Shown: positions 37,461 to 49,417 of the stretch, piece by piece | Layout: every line of letters starts with the position of its first letter | Position numbering within the stretch: the first letter of the stretch is position 1 | DNA from: Vibrio sp. YMD68 | GTDB lineage: Bacteria > Pseudomonadota > Gammaproteobacteria > Enterobacterales > Vibrionaceae | Direction of reading: 5' to 3' | Assembly (NCBI RefSeq): GCF_029958905.1 | Contig: NZ_CP124614.1 | Location: 3,224,001-3,288,000, forward strand | Length of the DNA stretch: 64,000 nucleotides | Translations under genes and position numbers: made by a program | Notes under the pieces: model-generated | The model's input: only the letters and a program-made list of their open reading frames with translations | What the model was told of the DNA's origin: nothing | Database searches by the model: none

Positions 37461-40250
37461 CTAATGCGCCTGATCCCAGTTGTCACCGTGGCCTGCTTCA
37501 GCGATCAATGGAACATCTAACGTTGCTGCAGACTCCATCAATTCCTGTACTTTACTTTCAATTTCGCTCAATACTAACTCTTCTACTTCAAGAACAAGTT
37601 CATCGTGCACTTGCATCAGCAATTTCACCCGGCCTTCTCCATGAGACTCGATCCATTCATCAACCAAGAGCATCGCTTTTTTGATAATGTCAGCGGCGGT
37701 TCCTTGCATAGGGGCATTAATCGCAGCACGTTCTGCGGCCTTACGACGCATGCCATTACGCGACTTTATTTCAGGGAGGTGTAAACGTCGCCCAAAGATA
37801 GTTTCAACATAACCTTGCTCAGAAGCAGCGCTGCGTGTGTCTTCCATGTATTGCATCACACCAGGGTAACGCTCAAAGTATGTGTCCATGTATCGCTGAG
37901 CTTCACCGCGAGCAATACCAAGTTGTTTGGCCAAACCAAATGCGCTCATACCATAAATAAGACCAAAGTTAACGGCTTTAGCTTGTCGACGCTGTTCACT
38001 GCTCACTTCCTCAATAGGAACGCCAATAATCTCAGCAGCGGTTGCCGCATGGATATCTTTGCCCTGCTGGAACGCTTCTAGCAAGGCTTTATCACCGGAT
38101 AAATGCGCCATGATGCGTAATTCAATTTGAGAGTAATCGACCGCAAGAATCTTATGCCCATGCGGTGCAACAAACGCTTGACGAATACGGCGGCCTTCTT
38201 CATTTCGAATTGGGATATTTTGCAGGTTTGGATCGGTTGATGATAAACGCCCTGTCGCCGTAACCGCTTGATGGTAAGACGTGTGCACGCGTCCCGTTTC
38301 TGCGTTAATCATTTTTGGTAATTTATCGGTATACGTAGATTTAAGTTTTGCTAAGCCGCGATATTCAATCAAGATTTTGGGTAAAGGGTAATCCAGAGCC
38401 AGTTCTTGCAATACTTCTTCATTCGTAGAAGGGGCACCGGACGGCGTTTTCTTAATGACAGGAAGCCCCATTTTTTCAAATAAGATCGCTTGAAGCTGTT
38501 TCGGTGAGCCTAAGTTGAATTCTTGCTCTGCGATTTCGTAGGCTTTTTGTTCAAGCTCATCCAGACGAGCGGCAATTTCTTGGGATTGTGCACCAAGCAT
38601 CATGTCGTCAACGAAAACCCCAGTTCGTTCAATGCGAGATATTGCAGGCACGAGAGGCATCTCTATCTCTTCATAGATAGCTTTCAATTTTTCGTCTTTG
38701 TCTAAATGTGACATGATTCGATTGTGTAAACGCAGAGTCACATCAGCATCTTCCGCTGCGTACGGTGCCGCCTGTTCAAGCTCAATCTGATTGAAGGTAA
38801 GTTGCTTTTTACCCTTACCTGCTATCTGTTCAAATGAAATGCAGCTGTGCTGTAAGAAGCGCAGCGCCAAGCTGTCCATATCGTGTTTGCCACCCACGCT
38901 ATTGAGTACGTAAGATGCGAGCATTGTATCGTGTTTAATGCCTTTCATATCGATATCGTAGCGCGCCAACACGCTGGCATCGTATTTGAGGTTTTGCCCC
39001 ACTTTCGCTTGGTTATCATCTTCCAGAATCGGCTTTAACTGCTCTAACACCCAATCACGATCCAGCTGCTCAGGGGCATCTAAGTAATCATGGGCGACGG
39101 GCACATACGCGGCCACCCCTTCTTCTGTTGCGAATGACACACCGACTAAGTTAGCCACCATATAATCGAGACTGTCCGTTTCGGTATCAAACGCAAACAG
39201 CTCTGCATCTTTCAGCTTTTGTAACCATATTGCGAAAGTATCTTTATCTAGAATCGTTTCATAGCGACTGCGATCAATGGTCACTGCAGGATTGTCGAGT
39301 TCCACTTCCTGACTTGGCGCAGATCGCACAGCACCTGATTTTTCGTCCGCTTGCACAACTCCCGTTCCGCCTTCAAGTAACTCATTTAGCCAGGACTTAA
39401 AGACCATCTTTCCGTATAACTTAATCAACGCATCGACATCAGGGGTGGATTTCAACAACGATTCTGGTGTCTCTTCCAATGCCACATCGAGCTTTATTGT
39501 CGCAAGCTGATACGACATATCTGCATTCTCTTTATTATCAATCAGCTTTTTCGCCATGGTTTTCGAACCACGGAACCCAAGTGCCGCAATATCATCAAGA
39601 TTTTCATAAATCTTTTCAAGGCTACCAATACCTTGCAAGAGTGCGGTCGCTGTTTTATCCCCAACCCCTGGTACACCAGGAATATTGTCAACTTTATCGC
39701 CCATTAACGCCAAGTAATCGATGATAAGTTCCGGTGGAATACCAAACTTCTCAATCACACCTTCTCTATCCATCACGACATTGGTCATGGTATTGATCAA
39801 GGTGACATGCTCGTTAACAAGCTGGGCCATATCTTTATCTCCAGTACTGATTAGCACTGGTATGCCCATTTTTGATGCTTGAGAGGACAACGTACCGATA
39901 ACATCATCCGCTTCTACGCCAGGGATCGAGATCAAAGGTAATCCCATCGCTCGGATCATATTGTGTAGTGGCTCGATTTGGCAGCGAAGATCATCAGGCA
40001 TTGATGGTCGATTGGCTTTGTATTCTGGATACATATCGTCTCGAAACGTCTTACCTTTCGCATCAAAGATCACGGCAATACGCTCTGAAGAAAACTGGCG
40101 CATCATACTGCGCAACATATTCACGACACCATAGATGGCATTCGTTGGAATCTCTCCATTGGTCATCGAGTCAGGATAAGCGTGAAATGCACGATAAAGA
40201 TAAGAAGAACCATCAATAAGAATGAGTGGATTGTCCGGAATGCGAGCCAT
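37461..40250 (-). CDS. polA: DNA polymerase I
   Basis: Repair and Okazaki-fragment polymerase of 929 residues, full length. The 5'-3' exonuclease occupies about residues 1-290 (starts [18 protein letters not shown]). The 3'-5' proofreading domain is intact: [17 protein letters not shown] and [12 protein letters not shown] keep the metal-binding acidic residues and Tyr. The polymerase domain has motif [15 protein letters not shown], motif B around [19 protein letters not shown] and motif [11 protein letters not shown]. Upstream of it is a GATC-rich region with DnaA-box-like sites. Confidence 0.97.
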   Translation of the reverse strand: MARIPDNPLILIDGSSYLYRAFHAYPDSMTNGEIPTNAIYGVVNMLRSMMRQFSSERIAVIFDAKGKTFRDDMYPEYKANRPSMPDDLRCQIEPLHNMIRAMGLPLISIPGVEADDVIGTLSSQASKMGIPVLISTGDKDMAQLVNEHVTLINTMTNVVMDREGVIEKFGIPPELIIDYLALMGDKVDNIPGVPGVGDKTATALLQGIGSLEKIYENLDDIAALGFRGSKTMAKKLIDNKENADMSYQLATIKLDVALEETPESLLKSTPDVDALIKLYGKMVFKSWLNELLEGGTGVVQADEKSGAVRSAPSQEVELDNPAVTIDRSRYETILDKDTFAIWLQKLKDAELFAFDTETDSLDYMVANLVGVSFATEEGVAAYVPVAHDYLDAPEQLDRDWVLEQLKPILEDDNQAKVGQNLKYDASVLARYDIDMKGIKHDTMLASYVLNSVGGKHDMDSLALRFLQHSCISFEQIAGKGKKQLTFNQIELEQAAPYAAEDADVTLRLHNRIMSHLDKDEKLKAIYEEIEMPLVPAISRIERTGVFVDDMMLGAQSQEIAARLDELEQKAYEIAEQEFNLGSPKQLQAILFEKMGLPVIKKTPSGAPSTNEEVLQELALDYPLPKILIEYRGLAKLKSTYTDKLPKMINAETGRVHTSYHQAVTATGRLSSTDPNLQNIPIRNEEGRRIRQAFVAPHGHKILAVDYSQIELRIMAHLSGDKALLEAFQQGKDIHAATAAEIIGVPIEEVSSEQRRQAKAVNFGLIYGMSAFGLAKQLGIARGEAQRYMDTYFERYPGVMQYMEDTRSAASEQGYVETIFGRRLHLPEIKSRNGMRRKAAERAAINAPMQGTAADIIKKAMLLVDEWIESHGEGRVKLLMQVHDELVLEVEELVLSEIESKVQELMESAATLDVPLIAEAGHGDNWDQAH

Positions 40251-40569
40251 AGTCTTTTGTATCCAAAAAATTACTTTTAATAAGATCTGCTTAGGATGCC
40301 ATGACTAGTAATACGGATCCATTTTAACTCCTCGACCAAGCGCAATGATTTTACAAATTATTTGGAACCAAGCAATCACAATTGTGGATAAGTCTGTTTA
40401 TATAATATTTACCGACTTCAACAACCCATGAGATAAAACACAAAAATTAAATTTAAGGTACTGATATTATTATTTTTATTATTAGATCCAATAATACCAC
40501 CACGATCAAATAACGATCCTCACCTGTGGAAAAGATAGTTGATGTGATTTTATTCACTAAAATTTGATC
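40251..40569. other. AT-rich polA upstream region with GATC sites and DnaA-like boxes
   Basis: About 320 bp without a gene. It holds six GATC sites (40284, 40316, 40485, 40504, 40515, 40566), a perfect consensus DnaA box on the minus strand (TTATCCACA at 40383-40391) and a near match (TTTTCCACA at 40525-40533). The polA promoter must lie here. The meaning of the cluster is unknown. Confidence 0.6.
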
Positions 40570-40797
40570 AAAAAAAAGCGACATCTAAAAGATGTCGCCT
40601 AGCAAAACAAGATTAAGCTGAATCAGAGTATTCTGCGCAGCTTAACCAGAAAGCTATAAATTACACTGGAAGCAATGTGAGCAATGTCGTGTCAAAAAGA
40701 ACGCGTGTAAGTTCGTCGAGTTCAATGCCATCACCTTCAGCAAATTTGATTCTGGTAACGTCATGTCCTTATGAACTTTCTCTCATTCCCTAAGACA
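40570..40797 (-). ncRNA. ryhB: RyhB iron-responsive small RNA (long Vibrio form)
   Basis: The minus strand contains the RyhB core ACGACATTGCTCACATTGCT (continuing TCCAGT), which matches E. coli RyhB across the seed. The 3' end is a terminator (GCGACATCT-TTT-AGATGTCGC, 40578-40598) with T8. The promoter at 40804-40831 predicts a 5' end near 40797, giving about 227 nt, the size reported for V. cholerae RyhB and much longer than the 90 nt of E. coli. It works with Hfq to shut down iron-using proteins when iron is scarce. Confidence 0.95.
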
Positions 40798-40803
40798 AAG
40801 TTA

Positions 40804-40859
40804 ATAATAATGATTCTCATTTAATAATCAAGAGCTAAATGATAAAAATTCTCATTTAA
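40804..40859 (-). promoter_or_regulatory. ryhB promoter with two Fur boxes
   Basis: Minus strand: -35 TTGATT (40826-40831), 16-bp spacer, -10 TATTAT (40804-40809). Two Fur-like sites overlap or precede it: 40806-40824 matches the 19-bp Fur consensus at 13 positions, and 40841-40859 at 12. Repression by Fur-iron is expected. Confidence 0.85.
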
Positions 40860-40873
40860 TTTTATTGGCTCAC

Positions 40874-40898
40874 AAAAAAGGCCAGCAAATGCTAGCCT
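40874..40898 (-). terminator. terminator of hemB
   Basis: An 8-bp stem with one wobble (40879-40886 with 40891-40898) and T6 on the minus strand, 21 bp after the hemB stop codon and just upstream of the ryhB promoter. Confidence 0.88.
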
Positions 40899-40919
40899 AA
40901 TCGGTTACTCAATCGAGTA

Positions 40920-41999
<1,080 letters not shown>

Positions 42000-42118
42000 T
42001 CATATCACTCCTTGTGACTGGCGCTAGCATCAATGAATAAAATTCCTAAAAATGACCAAAGGCTCACACTGCCGTATACTGGGGACAATAGAGAATGACA
42101 TAATCAGAAGAGAAAACC

Positions 42119-42883
42119 ATGATCGATAGCCACGCCCATATTTACGCCACTGAGTTTGATAGTGACCGAGATGAGGTCGTCAAACGAGCCTTACATCAGG
42201 GTATTACTCACATTCTCTTACCTAACATCGATCTAGATTCAATTGAACCGATGCTAAAAACAGAAGCCGCTTACCCAAGCGTTTGTCGCTCAATGATGGG
42301 ACTACACCCCTGTTATGTCGATGCTAACGTCAAACAGACTCTAGCGACTGTTCACTCTTGGTTTGATAAACACAATTTTATTGCGGTTGGTGAAATCGGT
42401 ATCGACCTTTACTGGGACAAAACCTATAAAGCAGAGCAAGAGATGGCGTTTATTACTCAGCTTAACTGGGCAAAAGAGAAAGATCTGCCCGTCGTCATCC
42501 ACACTCGCGATTCCATTGAAGAGACACTCGCGCTCCTTCGCAAAGAGCAGGATGGATCATTACGTGGCGTATTCCATTGCTTTGGCGGTTCAGTAGAAGA
42601 GGCGAAAGCAATTAACGATCTTGGCTTCCACCTTGGTTTGGGTGGGGTTTCAACCTTTAAAAATGGAGGAATGGATAAAGTCATACCTCACCTTGATATG
42701 GATTACGTGATTCTAGAAACGGACTGTCCTTATCTAGCACCGGTGCCACATCGCGGTAAACGAAATGAACCTTCTTACGTATCTCTTATCGCAGACAGAG
42801 TGGCCACTCTCCGTGAACTCACTATAAGCGAAGTAGACACGCTCACCACTTTCAATGCAAAGCGCCTATTCAATTTAGACTGA
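42119..42883 (+). CDS. TatD-family metal-dependent hydrolase
   Basis: TIM-barrel hydrolase of 254 residues with the TatD metal ligands: HAH in MIDSHAHIYA, E in VGEIGIDLYW, H in VVIHTRDS, H in FHCFGG and D in LETDCPYLAP. TatD proteins act as 3'-5' DNA exonucleases or D-aminoacyl-tRNA deacylase-like enzymes; in E. coli tatD sits with tatABC. Here it converges on tatABC, so it is not in that operon, and it could be a YjjV/YcfH-type paralogue. Confidence 0.9.
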   Translation: MIDSHAHIYATEFDSDRDEVVKRALHQGITHILLPNIDLDSIEPMLKTEAAYPSVCRSMMGLHPCYVDANVKQTLATVHSWFDKHNFIAVGEIGIDLYWDKTYKAEQEMAFITQLNWAKEKDLPVVIHTRDSIEETLALLRKEQDGSLRGVFHCFGGSVEEAKAINDLGFHLGLGGVSTFKNGGMDKVIPHLDMDYVILETDCPYLAPVPHRGKRNEPSYVSLIADRVATLRELTISEVDTLTTFNAKRLFNLD

Positions 42884-42931
42884 GTCTTATTAAAACCCTG
42901 GAGCACCTGCTGAGGTGTCTGGGTGATAGCG

Positions 42932-42961
42932 ATAAAAAAGGTTGGCGTATTAGCCAACCTT
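42932..42961 (-). terminator. terminator of the tat operon
   Basis: A 9-bp perfect stem with a 6-nt loop (42938-42946 with 42953-42961) and T6 on the minus strand. It lies 100 bp after tatC and could also slow plus-strand transcription from tatD. Confidence 0.88.
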
Positions 42962-43060
42962 CTTCGTTGAATGCTTAGTATCTCGTCCGCATGTCGAGTA
43001 TCTAGATCTCATTTTTAGGGTCTGGCCTGAATGTTCAAGAGCCAGTTTAGCGACTTCAGT

Positions 43061-43819
43061 TTAAGACTCAGCCTGATCGCTTTGTTCCTCATCGCGATCT
43101 TTCTTTGTATAGAAACGGGCAAAGAAGAGCCCTACTTCAAACAATAGACACATTGGTATTGCCAGTAATGTCTGTGAAATGAGGTCTGGTGGGGTCAGCA
43201 TCATTCCAACAACGAATGCTCCCACAACAATATACGGGCGCTTTTCCGATAATGACTGAGGCGTTGTCGCTCCTGTCCAGCACAATAATATGATGGCAAC
43301 TGGCACCTCAAACGCGATACCAAACGCAAAGAACAGCGCCAATACAAAATCGAGATAACTCGATATGTCTGTAGCAAATTCAACACCACCCAATGATATC
43401 GCAGTGAAGAAACTAAAGACTAAGGGGAACACCACAAAGTAAGCGAAAGCAACACCACAATAGAACAGTAGGGAGCTTGAAAACAGCAGTGGCATCACCA
43501 AGCGGCGTTCATGTTTGTACAAACCCGGAGCCACGAATGCCCATACTTGATACAAAATAAACGGAACGGCGATAAAGACCGACGCAATCAGCGTGAGCTT
43601 TAGAGGCGTAAAAAACGGAGATGCGACGTCCGTTGCAATCATGGTTGCACCTTCGGGAAGGCGATCTACTAAAGGAGCAGAAACAAACTCGTAGATATGA
43701 TTGGAAAAATAGATCAGCCCTAAGAAAATAACCAGTATCGCGAGCATGGCTCTCAATAATCGGTTTCGTAGTTCCAGTAAATGACTGATCAAAGGTTGAG
43801 TTTGCTCAACAGAAGCCAT
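43061..43819 (-). CDS. tatC: Sec-independent protein translocase TatC
   Basis: Polytopic inner-membrane receptor of the twin-arginine pathway; binds RR signal peptides. 252 residues, six predicted helices. The conserved N-terminus [16 protein letters not shown] and the central segment [18 protein letters not shown] with the key Glu are present. It follows tatB after 80 bp and is the last gene of the run. RR-dependent exports probably include cofactor-bearing respiratory enzymes. Confidence 0.96.
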   Translation of the reverse strand: MASVEQTQPLISHLLELRNRLLRAMLAILVIFLGLIYFSNHIYEFVSAPLVDRLPEGATMIATDVASPFFTPLKLTLIASVFIAVPFILYQVWAFVAPGLYKHERRLVMPLLFSSSLLFYCGVAFAYFVVFPLVFSFFTAISLGGVEFATDISSYLDFVLALFFAFGIAFEVPVAIILLCWTGATTPQSLSEKRPYIVVGAFVVGMMLTPPDLISQTLLAIPMCLLFEVGLFFARFYTKKDRDEEQSDQAES

Positions 43820-43899
43820 GTCGAACCTCTATGCTAAAACAGTGGAGTTATTAAAAGATCGAAAAAGAGCCGCCTATCAGCAGCTCCTCAAATGCGAAA

Positions 43900-44310
43900 C
43901 TATTCGGCTTTTTTATCTGCCGTGGTATCTTGTACACCCGCCACGGATTCCGCCGCAATAGTCTCTTTCGTTGCGGTTTCAGCGGTCGCTGAATCAGGAT
44001 TCTCTGGCTCAGCATGGTTGGCGTATGGTCGTTGAACATCTTGCGCGGCTTGCTTCAATTCTTCCACTGAAGATTTGAGCTCAGGAGACAGGTCTTCCAT
44101 TCCCATCTTTTCAGCCTTTCGTAAGTTGTCTTGTAACTCTTGAATTTTCAATTCGTGATTCAGCTCATCTTTCACATTGTTTGCCATGCTTTTCGCTGCA
44201 CCAATAAACTTGGTAACACTGCGAATAGCATGAGGTAAACGCTCAGGGCCAAGCACGACAAGACCAACGACCGATATTAATACCAGCTCCCAAAAACCGA
44301 TATCAAACAC
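43900..44310 (-). CDS. tatB: Sec-independent protein translocase TatB
   Basis: Single-span protein (136 residues) that forms the TatBC receptor. The N-terminal helix [20 protein letters not shown] is followed by the hinge GPERLP and an amphipathic helix, then a long acidic, Ala/Glu-rich tail. The Glu in the membrane helix (residue 8) identifies TatB rather than TatA. Gap to tatA is 3 bp. Confidence 0.95.
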   Translation of the reverse strand: MFDIGFWELVLISVVGLVVLGPERLPHAIRSVTKFIGAAKSMANNVKDELNHELKIQELQDNLRKAEKMGMEDLSPELKSSVEELKQAAQDVQRPYANHAEPENPDSATAETATKETIAAESVAGVQDTTADKKAE

Positions 44311-44313
44311 TGA

Positions 44314-44568
44314 TTAAACCTGCTCTTTGTCTTTCTTCGTTTCCGAAGCTTGAGCGTCAGCATTGACCGATTCGGCTTTGTTCTGCTCAATGTTTTTTTG
44401 TTCAAAATCTGCGTCTTTCTTTGCTGATTCATCTTCGCTCATGGCTTTTTTGAAGCCCTTCACCGCGCCACCTAAATCACCACCAATGCCACGCAGTTTC
44501 TTGGTTCCAAATAGCAATACAACGATCACAGCAATAATAAGAAGCTGCCAAATACTAATTCCACCCAT
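44314..44568 (-). CDS. tatA: Sec-independent protein translocase TatA
   Basis: Pore-forming single-span protein of 84 residues. The short N-terminus [20 protein letters not shown], the FGTKKL hinge and the amphipathic helix ([14 protein letters not shown]) are all typical, followed by a charged tail. GAGG lies upstream. It starts 48 bp after ubiB ends, so the tat genes are probably partly transcribed from the ubi operon. Confidence 0.96.
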   Translation of the reverse strand: MGGISIWQLLIIAVIVVLLFGTKKLRGIGGDLGGAVKGFKKAMSEDESAKKDADFEQKNIEQNKAESVNADAQASETKKDKEQV

Positions 44569-44616
44569 TCTATTTACCTCGGGTCATTATCTACAAAATT
44601 ATTATGAGTCTACCGC

Positions 44617-46251
44617 CTATTGACGGTAAGCTCGCCAACTTAGCAACCAAAAGGTGAAACCACCTAGGCCACTCGCTAAAGAGAGTTGTTCGTACGCACT
44701 GCTTAATAGTATCGATGAGCATACAATTAATGTCGCACCAACACCAAATAAAAACCGCCCCGTGGCTTGCTGTCGTTTACTCTGACGATAGCCTTGATAG
44801 AAGGTTTCCATTTTTTGATTTATGTTCTTGCCCTGCTTTAAGCTGTCATAAAGCAGCTCTGGTAATTCTGGTAGTTTCTCAGCCCAGAATGGTGCGCGGT
44901 CTTTGACTGCATTAATTACGGCCTGTGGGCCAACTTGCTGCATCATCCACTTTTCAAGAAACGGTTTTGCTGTTTCCCATAAATCCAATTGAGGATAAAG
45001 CTGACGCCCAAGCCCTTCAATATAAAGCAAAGTCTTTTGCAATAAGACCAGTTGAGGCTGCACTTCCATATCGAAGCGACGTGCCGTATTGAATAAGTTT
45101 AACAGTACATGACCAAAAGAGATCTCACCAAGCGGCTTGGCGAAAATAGGCTCACATACAATACGAATCGCAAATTCAAATTCATCAATATTGGTTTCAC
45201 GTGGAACCCAGCCTGAATCCACATGCAATTCTGCCACACGTCGATAGTCTCGATGGAAAAATGCCAGTAAATTTTCTGCAAGATATCGCTTGTCTTCACT
45301 ATTAAGTGTCCCCACGATACCGCAATCTAACCCTATCCATTGTGGATTTTCAGGGTGAGCATGCTGGACAAAGACGTTACCCGGGTGCATATCGGCATGA
45401 AAGAAGCTGTCTCGGAAAACCTGAGTAAAGAAGACGCTCACACCACGTTCGGCCAACAACTTCATGTTGGTTCCATTGGCTTTTAGTGTTTCGATATCAG
45501 ACACCTGGATGCCATAAATTCGCTCAGAGACCATGAGACCTTCGCTACTAAACTCCGGAATCACTTCAGGAACATAGAGCTCCTCGCTGCCTTCGAAGTT
45601 ACGTCGCAGTTGAATCGCATTCGCGGCTTCTCGACGTAAGTCCAACTCATCGATGATGGTTTTTTCATACTCGCGGACCACTTCAACCGGCTTTAGGCGA
45701 CGGGCATCAGGTAGCGCCTTGGCAACAATTCGAGCCATGCGATACATGAGCTTGATATCCGCTTCAATCACGGCATGAATATCTGGGCGAATCACTTTCA
45801 AAACGATTTCGCGTCCTGATTCTTTCAACTTTGCTGTATGCACTTGAGCAATAGAAGCGGACGCCAGTGGAGTAATATCAAAATCTGTAAACCAATTTTC
45901 GATAGGTCCACCCAATGACGCTTCCATTTGCTGCTTTGCCAGCGCACCATCAAAGGGGGCAACTTGGTCTTGCAATAACGCAAGTTGATCCGCAATAAAC
46001 GGAGGAAACAGATCGCGTCGCGTTGACATCATTTGCCCAAACTTTATCCATACTGGGCCAAGTTCTTGCAGTGCCAATCTTAAACGTTCACCTAACTCTT
46101 TATCTGGGTGTTTATTCTTAACCCAAAACAGTGCTTTTCTCGCCAGTAAGGGCGTTTTGGTGAGGTCATGCTCTGGCAATAACTCATCAAGACCATATTC
46201 TAATTGCACTTTTATAATACGGTATAAACGCTTTAATTCTGCTGGCTTCAT
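44617..46251 (-). CDS. ubiB: ubiquinone biosynthesis atypical kinase/ATPase UbiB
   Basis: Protein-kinase-like ATPase of the ABC1/ADCK/COQ8 family, needed for ubiquinone synthesis, probably by helping lipid intermediates reach the Ubi complex. 544 residues. The KxGQ motif is KFGQMMS at about residues 72-78, the Ala-rich nucleotide loop is [14 protein letters not shown], and the kinase-like HADMHPGN and GLDCG segments follow. Two C-terminal membrane segments are near residues 495-540. Overlaps ubiJ by 4 bp, so translation is coupled. Confidence 0.96.
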   Translation of the reverse strand: MKPAELKRLYRIIKVQLEYGLDELLPEHDLTKTPLLARKALFWVKNKHPDKELGERLRLALQELGPVWIKFGQMMSTRRDLFPPFIADQLALLQDQVAPFDGALAKQQMEASLGGPIENWFTDFDITPLASASIAQVHTAKLKESGREIVLKVIRPDIHAVIEADIKLMYRMARIVAKALPDARRLKPVEVVREYEKTIIDELDLRREAANAIQLRRNFEGSEELYVPEVIPEFSSEGLMVSERIYGIQVSDIETLKANGTNMKLLAERGVSVFFTQVFRDSFFHADMHPGNVFVQHAHPENPQWIGLDCGIVGTLNSEDKRYLAENLLAFFHRDYRRVAELHVDSGWVPRETNIDEFEFAIRIVCEPIFAKPLGEISFGHVLLNLFNTARRFDMEVQPQLVLLQKTLLYIEGLGRQLYPQLDLWETAKPFLEKWMMQQVGPQAVINAVKDRAPFWAEKLPELPELLYDSLKQGKNINQKMETFYQGYRQSKRQQATGRFLFGVGATLIVCSSILLSSAYEQLSLASGLGGFTFWLLSWRAYRQ

Positions 46252-46853
46252 GCTTTCTCCAACAACTGGTTCAGCTGCTGTTCAACCCGTGCCGCCTCAG
46301 AGGCCAACACATCCACTTGATCACAAAAATACGCCACTTCTAATGGCGGTGGAGCCACGCGCCATTCTTCAGTCAGAACTTGAGCAAAATGAGACTGCTG
46401 CTTGGTGGCTTTCTGCTGAATAAAACTTGAGAGGTTTTTAGTGCCCTGCACCACACTGTGCGCCACAACATCGCCAGTAATACGCGACAACCATTCTTCG
46501 ATGTCAGGCTTACAATCTTTCATCAGCTGCGCAAACTTTTGAGCCAATTGCACATCACCGCGTAAGTTGAGCTTATCTTGTTTAATAAGATCCGTAATAT
46601 TGGTCTGTTCACGTAGCTCAGGCAATACCGAAAGATTTAACGATAAATAGCAATCTGGCTCACCTTCATAATCCGCCAACACATCAATCTGTTGACTAAA
46701 AACAAAGGTTAATGTTTTACCAAGCTCTTTTAGATGCACTTGAATGACCTGACCTTTTAGGCGCAGTAAACGCCTTTCAAGCTCAGGATCATCTTGAATC
46801 AGTCGATTGAGAGAGGTTTCCACCACCGCGGTGACTAAGGGATCAAATGGCAT
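46248..46853 (-). CDS. ubiJ: ubiquinone biosynthesis accessory factor UbiJ (SCP2 domain)
   Basis: 201-residue protein with an N-terminal SCP2-like lipid-binding domain (about 15-110) and a C-terminal coiled coil ([20 protein letters not shown]). Binds hydrophobic ubiquinone intermediates for the soluble Ubi complex, with UbiK as partner (encoded at 28.2 kb). Order ubiE-ubiJ-ubiB matches E. coli. Gap to ubiE is 36 bp. Confidence 0.94.
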   Translation of the reverse strand: MPFDPLVTAVVETSLNRLIQDDPELERRLLRLKGQVIQVHLKELGKTLTFVFSQQIDVLADYEGEPDCYLSLNLSVLPELREQTNITDLIKQDKLNLRGDVQLAQKFAQLMKDCKPDIEEWLSRITGDVVAHSVVQGTKNLSSFIQQKATKQQSHFAQVLTEEWRVAPPPLEVAYFCDQVDVLASEAARVEQQLNQLLEKA

Positions 46854-46889
46854 AACTGTCCTTTAAAATGTCCGCTTTAACCGTCAGAG

Positions 46890-47690
46890 TTAAAACTTAT
46901 AGCCGCGGTGTAATGCAACAATACCACCGGTTAAATTGTAGTAATTGGTTTTCTCAAACCCTGCGCTTTCCATCATCCCTTGCAGTGTCTCTTGATCCGG
47001 GTGCATTCGTATCGATTCTGCAAGGTAACGATAGCTATCCGCATCGTTCGCAATAAGCTCACCCATCTTCGGCAATAGATGAAATGAATAGGCATCATAA
47101 ACCTTAGATAATGGCTCAAGAACGGGCTTAGAAAACTCTAACACCAACAAACGGCCACCCGGTTTTAATACTCGAAACATGGAACGCAGCGCTTTATCTT
47201 TGTCCGTCACGTTACGAAGGCAAAAGCTGATGGTAATACAATCAAAATAATCATCTGGAAAAGGCAGTTCTTCAGCGTTAGCTTGCACATAATGAACATT
47301 GCCAACGATACCACTATCACGCAACTTATCACGACCAACATTGAGCATCGAGTTATTGATGTCTGCTAAGATGACGTGGCCCTTGTCGCCCACAATTCGC
47401 GAAAATTTTGCCGTTAGGTCACCGGTACCCCCACCCAAATCAAGAATACGTTGACCAGGTCGTACACCACTGCAATCAATCGTAAAGCGTTTCCACAAAC
47501 GATGAACGCCACCGGACATTAGGTCGTTCATAATGTCGTACTTCGCAGCAACAGAGTGAAAAACTTCAGCGACTTTTGCCACTTTTTCTTCTTTTGCCAC
47601 GGTTTCAAAGCCAAAATGCGTTGTTTCTGGGTCTTGTGATGAGTTATTTGATTCTAAAGCTGTATTTGATTGCACGCTGATGTCCGTCAT
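46890..47690 (-). CDS. ubiE: ubiquinone/menaquinone C-methyltransferase UbiE
   Basis: SAM-dependent methyltransferase acting in both ubiquinone and menaquinone synthesis. 266 residues from the ATG at 47690, which has AGAGGA six bases upstream; an ATG two codons earlier directly abuts that site and is less likely. SAM motif [12 protein letters not shown], post-motif ADINNSML, and the UbiE signature [17 protein letters not shown] are present. The first 30 residues are a variable Ser/Asn/Thr-rich extension not needed for the fold. Confidence 0.96.
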   Translation of the reverse strand: MTDISVQSNTALESNNSSQDPETTHFGFETVAKEEKVAKVAEVFHSVAAKYDIMNDLMSGGVHRLWKRFTIDCSGVRPGQRILDLGGGTGDLTAKFSRIVGDKGHVILADINNSMLNVGRDKLRDSGIVGNVHYVQANAEELPFPDDYFDCITISFCLRNVTDKDKALRSMFRVLKPGGRLLVLEFSKPVLEPLSKVYDAYSFHLLPKMGELIANDADSYRYLAESIRMHPDQETLQGMMESAGFEKTNYYNLTGGIVALHRGYKF

Positions 47691-47736
47691 TGTCATTCCT
47701 CTTCTACAGTGCTGTTAAATCGAGCACCGCGGCCGA

Positions 47737-49260
47737 TTAGTTTACTTTATCCTCTAGCGGATGTCTTTCTACTAAGGAATCATTTTGTGCGACTTCCACC
47801 AAGTTACTAGAGATTGGTTTTTTAACCTCAACACCGAGTGACTTAAAGCTTTCTGCTTGCCTAATCACGTTACCTCGACCCGTTGCGAGTTTGTTCATTG
47901 CTCCTTGATAGCTCTGATTGGCTTTGTCTAATGCGCCCCCTAACCCTTCCATGTCATCAACAAACAGACGTAACTTGTCGTAAAGCTTACTGGCTCTTTC
48001 TGCGATCAATTGCGAATTTTGAGTCTGACGATCGTTTCGCCATAAGTTATCAATGGTGCGCAGCGCCACCAGCAAAGTCGTTGGACTGACGATGATAATA
48101 TTCTGCTCCATCGCTTCTTTCACCAGATTAGGATCCGCTTGAATAGCGATTTGAAACGCAGGCTCAACGGGGATGAACATCAATACGTAGTCTAGGCTCT
48201 GTATGCCTTTAAGCTGATGATAGTCTTTTTGACTGAGCCCTTTGATATGCGCGCGAAGGGCCAGTAAGTGGTTACTTAACGCTTGCGCTTTGTCTTGGTC
48301 GTTGTCTGCATTGAAATATCGCTCAAACGCCACCAGGGCCATTTTTGAATCGACCACGACCTGTTTTTCATGGGGTAAGTGAACAATCACATCGGGCTGA
48401 AAACGCTTGCCCGCTTCGTTTTGCAAATTCACTTGAGTTTCATACTCATGCCCTTCACGCAAACCTGATTCTGCCAGTACTCGCGCAAGGACCACCTCAC
48501 CCCAGTTACCTTGCTGTTTGTTATCACCTTTTAATGCTTGAGTCAGATTAACGGCTTCTCGAGTCATTTGTTCGTTGAGTCGTTGCAGGCTTTTTAGTTC
48601 ATGCACTAGGGTGTGGCGCTCTTTTGCTTCTTGGCTAAAACTGTCATTAACCTGTTTTTTAAACCCTTCCAGCTGCTCTTTCAATGGAGAAAGTAGCCCT
48701 TGGAGACTTTGTTTGTTTTGCTCGTCAACTTTAGCGGTTTTAGCTTCAAACAGTTGATTGGCCAAATGCTCAAACTGCTGCTTTAATCGCTCTTCTGCTT
48801 GCTCTAGGATTTGCAGCTTTTCTGCATTGGCAATATGTTGCTGTTCATGGCGAGCTTCTTGCTCTCGCAACTGGGCTTCTAGCTGCGATTTAGCCTCACG
48901 CACTTCCAGTAACTGCTGGGAAAATTGCTGACGCTCTTGTTTGACTGCGTCGAAATGGCGCAGCTTTTCCAATACCGCCATCAGTTTTCCATGCGACTGT
49001 TTGAGTTCATGAGCCGACTGGTCTCTGGCAACATCAAGCTCATCCAGCTCTTTTTGCGCCTGTCTTAACGCGCTGGTCAATTGCTCTTTCTGGGCAAGAT
49101 GAAGCTGCTCGTTTGAGACAAGCTGCTGCTCTAGGCGCTGAGCCGTCAATTGCATTTTTTGTTTTACCCACCAACCCGCGGCCAGCCCTGCCATAACGGC
49201 GCTCGCGATTGAGCTGGTGACTAGTGTTTGATGTTCAAGAATCCATTGCATAAAAGGCAT
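47737..49260 (-). CDS. rmuC: DNA recombination protein RmuC
   Basis: Putative membrane-anchored nuclease-fold protein; rmuC mutants in E. coli show raised inversion at inverted repeats. 507 residues: N-terminal membrane segment (about 13-30), a long coiled coil rich in Gln, Glu and Leu (about 35-215), then the conserved RmuC domain with QGNWGEVVLARVL and FQPDVIVHLP...VVDSKM, a PD-(D/E)XK-like core. First gene of the rmuC-ubiE-ubiJ-ubiB-tatABC run, 46 bp before ubiE. Confidence 0.94.
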   Translation of the reverse strand: MPFMQWILEHQTLVTSSIASAVMAGLAAGWWVKQKMQLTAQRLEQQLVSNEQLHLAQKEQLTSALRQAQKELDELDVARDQSAHELKQSHGKLMAVLEKLRHFDAVKQERQQFSQQLLEVREAKSQLEAQLREQEARHEQQHIANAEKLQILEQAEERLKQQFEHLANQLFEAKTAKVDEQNKQSLQGLLSPLKEQLEGFKKQVNDSFSQEAKERHTLVHELKSLQRLNEQMTREAVNLTQALKGDNKQQGNWGEVVLARVLAESGLREGHEYETQVNLQNEAGKRFQPDVIVHLPHEKQVVVDSKMALVAFERYFNADNDQDKAQALSNHLLALRAHIKGLSQKDYHQLKGIQSLDYVLMFIPVEPAFQIAIQADPNLVKEAMEQNIIIVSPTTLLVALRTIDNLWRNDRQTQNSQLIAERASKLYDKLRLFVDDMEGLGGALDKANQSYQGAMNKLATGRGNVIRQAESFKSLGVEVKKPISSNLVEVAQNDSLVERHPLEDKVN

Positions 49261-49417
49261 TAACTCATTTCTAACGATGAAGTTTATGGTATTTCCATAC
49301 TGGATAAATGTCCAGTTTGTTGCTATTCCAATCCCCCGTTAGACTAGGCACCTAAACCATTGAAAGTATTTATATCGAACGCCCCTATAAATCATTCACC
49401 ATCACATTGAGTAATCT

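Noticed and set aside
40251..40569. Chromosomal replication origin
   Set aside because: Only one perfect and one near DnaA box, no 13-mer array, and the vibrio origin lies by mioC/gidA, which are not here.
43201..43389. 62-codon minus-strand frame within tatC
   Set aside because: Overlaps the TatC helices in another frame; no start signal and no family.
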